Part shown: positions 32,736-35,155 of the stretch, piece by piece
Position numbering within the stretch: the stretch's first letter is position 1
How the letters are laid out: every line of letters begins with the position of its first letter
DNA from: Bacteroidales bacterium M2
GTDB lineage: Bacteria; Bacteroidota; Bacteroidia; Bacteroidales; Muribaculaceae
DNA length: 35,155 nt
Assembly: GCA_001689415.1 (NCBI GenBank)
Contig: LUJM01000081.1
Span: 1-35,155, forward strand
Direction of reading: 5' to 3'
Made by a program: the position numbers and the translations under genes
The notes under the pieces: generated by a model
Told to the model about the DNA's origin: nothing
The model's input: the letters and a program-made list of their open reading frames with translations, nothing else
The model's database searches: none

Positions 32736-33554
32736 ATGACAAACTTATTTGATATCAAAGACAATGTGACGGTCATTACCGGCGGTACCGGTATCCTTGG
32801 CCGCGCAATAGCAAAGTACTTGGCGCACAATGGCGCTAAAGTGATTATAATGGGGCGAAAAGAAGATGTCGGTGCTGAAATCGTTGCCGAAGTTAAGGCC
32901 GAGAACCCCGCAGGCTCTATCGAATTCATGAAAACCGATGTCATGAATCGACAGCTTGTTGAAGAAAACTGCAACGATATTGTAAAGCGCTACGGTCGCG
33001 TTGACACCCTGCTCAATGCTGCCGGCGGCAATATGCCCGGCGCTACGATTGCTCCCGACAAAACATTCTTCGACCTCGATCCCGACCAGTTCCAGCGTGT
33101 GCTGAGCCTCAACCTTACCGGTACGGTCATCCCCACTCAGGTATTCCTCAAGCCGATGGTAGAGCAGGGCTGCGGATCTATTATCAACTTCTCGTCAATG
33201 GCTTCGTTCCGCCCAATGACTCGCGTTTGCGGTTATGCGGCTGCCAAGGCCGGTATTTCTAATTTTACCGCTTATATGGCTACCGAATGTGCCAAGAAAT
33301 TCGGCGAGGGAATACGAGTCAACGCTATCGCTCCCGGTTTCTTCCTTACCGAACAAAACCGTTCGCTGCTCACAAACCCCGACGGAAGCTACACCGAGCG
33401 TGGTCGCGATGTAATTCGCCAGACTCCGTTTGGACGTATGGGCGAACCCGAGGAGCTGTGTGGCACTATTCACTACCTCATGAGCAAAGCCTCGAAATTC
33501 GTTACCGGAACGGTTGCTGTTGTCGACGGTGGTTTCAATGTGTTTGCCATGTAA
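32736..33554 (+). CDS. uxuB: SDR-family D-mannonate oxidoreductase
   Basis: A 272-residue short-chain dehydrogenase interconverting D-fructuronate and D-mannonate with NAD(P)H. TGGTGILGRAIAKYL (about 16-30) is the nucleotide-binding glycine motif, LNAAGGNMPG (about 91-100) the NAAG region, and CGYAAAKAGISNF (about 166-178) the catalytic Tyr-x3-Lys. A Ser precedes it (INFSSMASF). The mannonate assignment comes from its position 3 bp after uxuA; it is not related to the classical long-chain UxuB of E. coli but serves the same step in Bacteroidetes. Other sugar-acid substrates cannot be excluded. Confidence 0.82.
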   Translation: MTNLFDIKDNVTVITGGTGILGRAIAKYLAHNGAKVIIMGRKEDVGAEIVAEVKAENPAGSIEFMKTDVMNRQLVEENCNDIVKRYGRVDTLLNAAGGNMPGATIAPDKTFFDLDPDQFQRVLSLNLTGTVIPTQVFLKPMVEQGCGSIINFSSMASFRPMTRVCGYAAAKAGISNFTAYMATECAKKFGEGIRVNAIAPGFFLTEQNRSLLTNPDGSYTERGRDVIRQTPFGRMGEPEELCGTIHYLMSKASKFVTGTVAVVDGGFNVFAM

Positions 33555-33584
33555 CTATGATTACTGGATTAATCTTCTAATACT

Positions 33585-35042
33585 ATGAGCACTATCGAAA
33601 TTGGCAAATCGGCGAAAAAGACCAATTGGCGTTGGGTTATTTGCTCCTTGCTATTCTTTGCAACCACGGTCAACTATCTCGACCGACAGGTCCTGTCGCT
33701 CACATGGAAGGACTTCATTGCTCCTGAATTTCATTGGTCCGACTCTGACTACGGTACTATAACCGGTTTCTTCTCGCTCTTTTACGCAGCCGTAAGCCTC
33801 TTTGCCGGTAAATTTATCGACTGGATGGGCTCGCGTAAAGGCTATCTATGGGCAATATTTGTATGGTCGCTTGCTGCCTGCCTCCACGCAGGTTGCGGTT
33901 GGGTGACAATGAAATACGAAGGTCTTGATTCTATCGAGGCTCTTCGTGCTGTCGAATCCGGCAGTGCGCTTGCGTTGTCTGTTGCTTCAGTGAGCGTATG
34001 GCTCTTCCTCGGCTGCAGGGCTTTGCTGGCTGTGGGCGAGTCGGGCAACTTCCCCGCCGCAATTAAAGTAACGGCCCAGTATTTCCCGAAAATGGACCGC
34101 GCTTTTGCTACCGCGATATTCAATGCCGGTGCCTCTGTTGGCGCTCTTGCCGCTCCTTTGTGTATACCGGTTCTTGCAAAGCTTTGGGGCTGGGAAATGG
34201 CTTTCCTTATCATCGGTGCTCTCGGCTTCGTTTGGATGGGCTTCTGGATTAGTCTGTACTCCGCTCCCGAAGATTCCAAACATGTCAATCTGGCCGAGCT
34301 CGATTATATTCGCCTTGACGAATCTGGAGAGCCTGAGGCTAAAATCGAACGTGAAGAAACCAAGACTATCTCTTTCTGGCGCTGCTTCGGTTTCCGCCAG
34401 ACTTGGGCTTTTATTGCCGGTAAGGCATTTACCGACGGTGTATGGTGGTTCTTCCTCTTCTGGGCTCCTGCTTATTTCTCCGATCAGTTTGGTTATGCAA
34501 CATATACCCCTATGGGGCAGGCCTTGATATTCACGTTATACCTTATCGTGACTGTACTGTCGATTATGGGTGGTTACCTGCCCAAGCTTTTTGTCGAAAA
34601 GCGGGGCATGAATCCATATGCCGGTCGTATGAGGGCAATGCTTATGTTTGCATTCGTTCCTGTCCTTGCCTTGTTTGCTCAGCCACTCGGCCAATATTCT
34701 GCATGGTGGCCTGCAATCATTATTGGCCTTGCCGGTGCTGCTCATCAGGCGTGGAGCGCCAACTTGTATTCGACTATCGGCGACATGTTCCCAACTTCTA
34801 CAGTCGCTTCGATTGTAGGTATTGGTACAATGGCGGGCGGTATCAGTTCGTATTTAATTAATAAAGGATCGGGCGTGTTGTTCGACTATGCTGCTGCTTG
34901 TGGCGATTCGTTCTCTTTCGCAGGGTTCAGCGGCAAACCGGCCGGTTATATGATAGTGTTCTCTATATGTGCAGTTTCATATATCATAGCTTGGTGCGCT
35001 ATGAAAATATTAGTGCCAAAATATAAGAAAATCGAAATCTAA
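33585..35042 (+). CDS. exuT: MFS hexuronate transporter (ExuT-like, anion:cation symporter family)
   Basis: A 485-residue inner-membrane symporter with about twelve helices. NYLDRQVLSLTWKDF (about 28-42) is the ACS-family first-helix motif, KGYLWAIFVWSLAA the third-helix segment, and GESGNFPAAIKVTAQYFP (about 151-168) the hallmark of hexuronate/glucarate transporters. A polar loop of about 40 residues separates the halves. It follows the SDR after 30 bp and completes a hexuronate uptake and breakdown operon. The gene ends just before a strong terminator. Confidence 0.9.
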   Translation: MSTIEIGKSAKKTNWRWVICSLLFFATTVNYLDRQVLSLTWKDFIAPEFHWSDSDYGTITGFFSLFYAAVSLFAGKFIDWMGSRKGYLWAIFVWSLAACLHAGCGWVTMKYEGLDSIEALRAVESGSALALSVASVSVWLFLGCRALLAVGESGNFPAAIKVTAQYFPKMDRAFATAIFNAGASVGALAAPLCIPVLAKLWGWEMAFLIIGALGFVWMGFWISLYSAPEDSKHVNLAELDYIRLDESGEPEAKIEREETKTISFWRCFGFRQTWAFIAGKAFTDGVWWFFLFWAPAYFSDQFGYATYTPMGQALIFTLYLIVTVLSIMGGYLPKLFVEKRGMNPYAGRMRAMLMFAFVPVLALFAQPLGQYSAWWPAIIIGLAGAAHQAWSANLYSTIGDMFPTSTVASIVGIGTMAGGISSYLINKGSGVLFDYAAACGDSFSFAGFSGKPAGYMIVFSICAVSYIIAWCAMKILVPKYKKIEI

Positions 35043-35061
35043 AATTTTCTCACTGATATAT

Positions 35062-35106
35062 AAAAGGTTCATCAGCCTCGGCAGAGAGTACTGATGAACC
35101 TTTTTT
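35062..35106 (+). terminator. Strong terminator after the hexuronate operon
   Basis: Perfect 14-bp arms AAAAGGTTCATCAG and CTGATGAACCTTTT around a 15-base loop, with the T tract extending to 35106. The A and T runs on both flanks would also allow function on the opposite strand. Confidence 0.85.
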
Positions 35107-35155
35107 GCACAACTATTCTTTCGGATGTATCCGTCCGAAATAGGCCGGGTTTTTC

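Noticed and set aside
1..35155. CRISPR arrays, tRNA or rRNA genes, insertion sequences
   Set aside because: No regularly spaced repeats, cloverleaf-like segments, rRNA motifs or transposase frames were seen.

Overview
The window looks like a Bacteroidales chromosome, most likely a gut Muribaculaceae-type organism. This rests on gene content and promoters: a UpxY/UpxZ-headed capsule locus, the parA-parB-DUF5683-LysM transglycosylase cluster, a uxuA/SDR/hexuronate-transporter block, and TAnnTTTG-type -7 boxes. The genus is inference only.

Layout. (1) 1-1.5 kb: 5'-truncated SLC45-like sugar transporter with an unusual ~165-residue insert between two membrane helices, followed by a strong palindrome. 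(2) 1.5-2.0 kb: non-coding region with a 16-bp exact inverted repeat bounding about 183 bp. A TATCTTTG-type -7 box inside it points away from the capsule genes, so it reads as an invertible capsule promoter captured OFF. (3) 2.0-22.2 kb: one long, tightly packed plus-strand surface polysaccharide operon. It runs upxY and upxZ regulators, a small conserved-looking ORF, Wzx flippase, a dead GT2 gene, GT2, pyruvyl transferase, GT4, GT2, ATP-grasp ligase, a propeller-like protein, Wzy (EpsG family), GT2, GT4, acetyltransferase and polysaccharide deacetylase. After an AT-rich three-gene cassette it ends with a PglC-type initiating transferase, PglD-type acetyltransferase, ATP-grasp, HAD phosphatase and PglE-type aminotransferase. 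(4) 22.3-23.6 kb: a tyrosine-recombinase-like gene whose C-terminal catalytic boxes are degraded or missing, closed by a clear terminator. (5) 23.6-23.7 kb: on the minus strand, a complete promoter followed about 65 nt later by a GNRA-capped terminator, i.e. a free-standing small RNA candidate. (6) 23.9-31.3 kb minus strand: parA, parB, DUF5683, MltD-like LysM transglycosylase, OPT transporter, MATE transporter, nearly gapless. (7) 31.6-35.0 kb plus strand: mannonate dehydratase, SDR mannonate oxidoreductase, hexuronate MFS transporter, then a 14-bp-stem terminator.

How it works together. The PglC/D/E group makes and loads an amino-sugar phosphate on undecaprenyl phosphate. The glycosyltransferases extend it; pyruvyl, acetyl, ATP-grasp and deacetylase enzymes decorate it. 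Wzx flips the repeat unit and Wzy polymerises it. UpxY would antiterminate this long transcript and UpxZ would repress competing loci. The promoter flip would switch the whole operon, including the embedded three-gene cassette.

The best candidates for something undescribed are the cassette at 16206-18041 (a TIGR04255-like protein plus two unrecognised proteins, overlapping starts and stops, base composition unlike the flanks), the insert in the first transporter, the small RNA at 23.6 kb, and the catalytically degraded recombinase attached to a capsule locus that has an invertible promoter.
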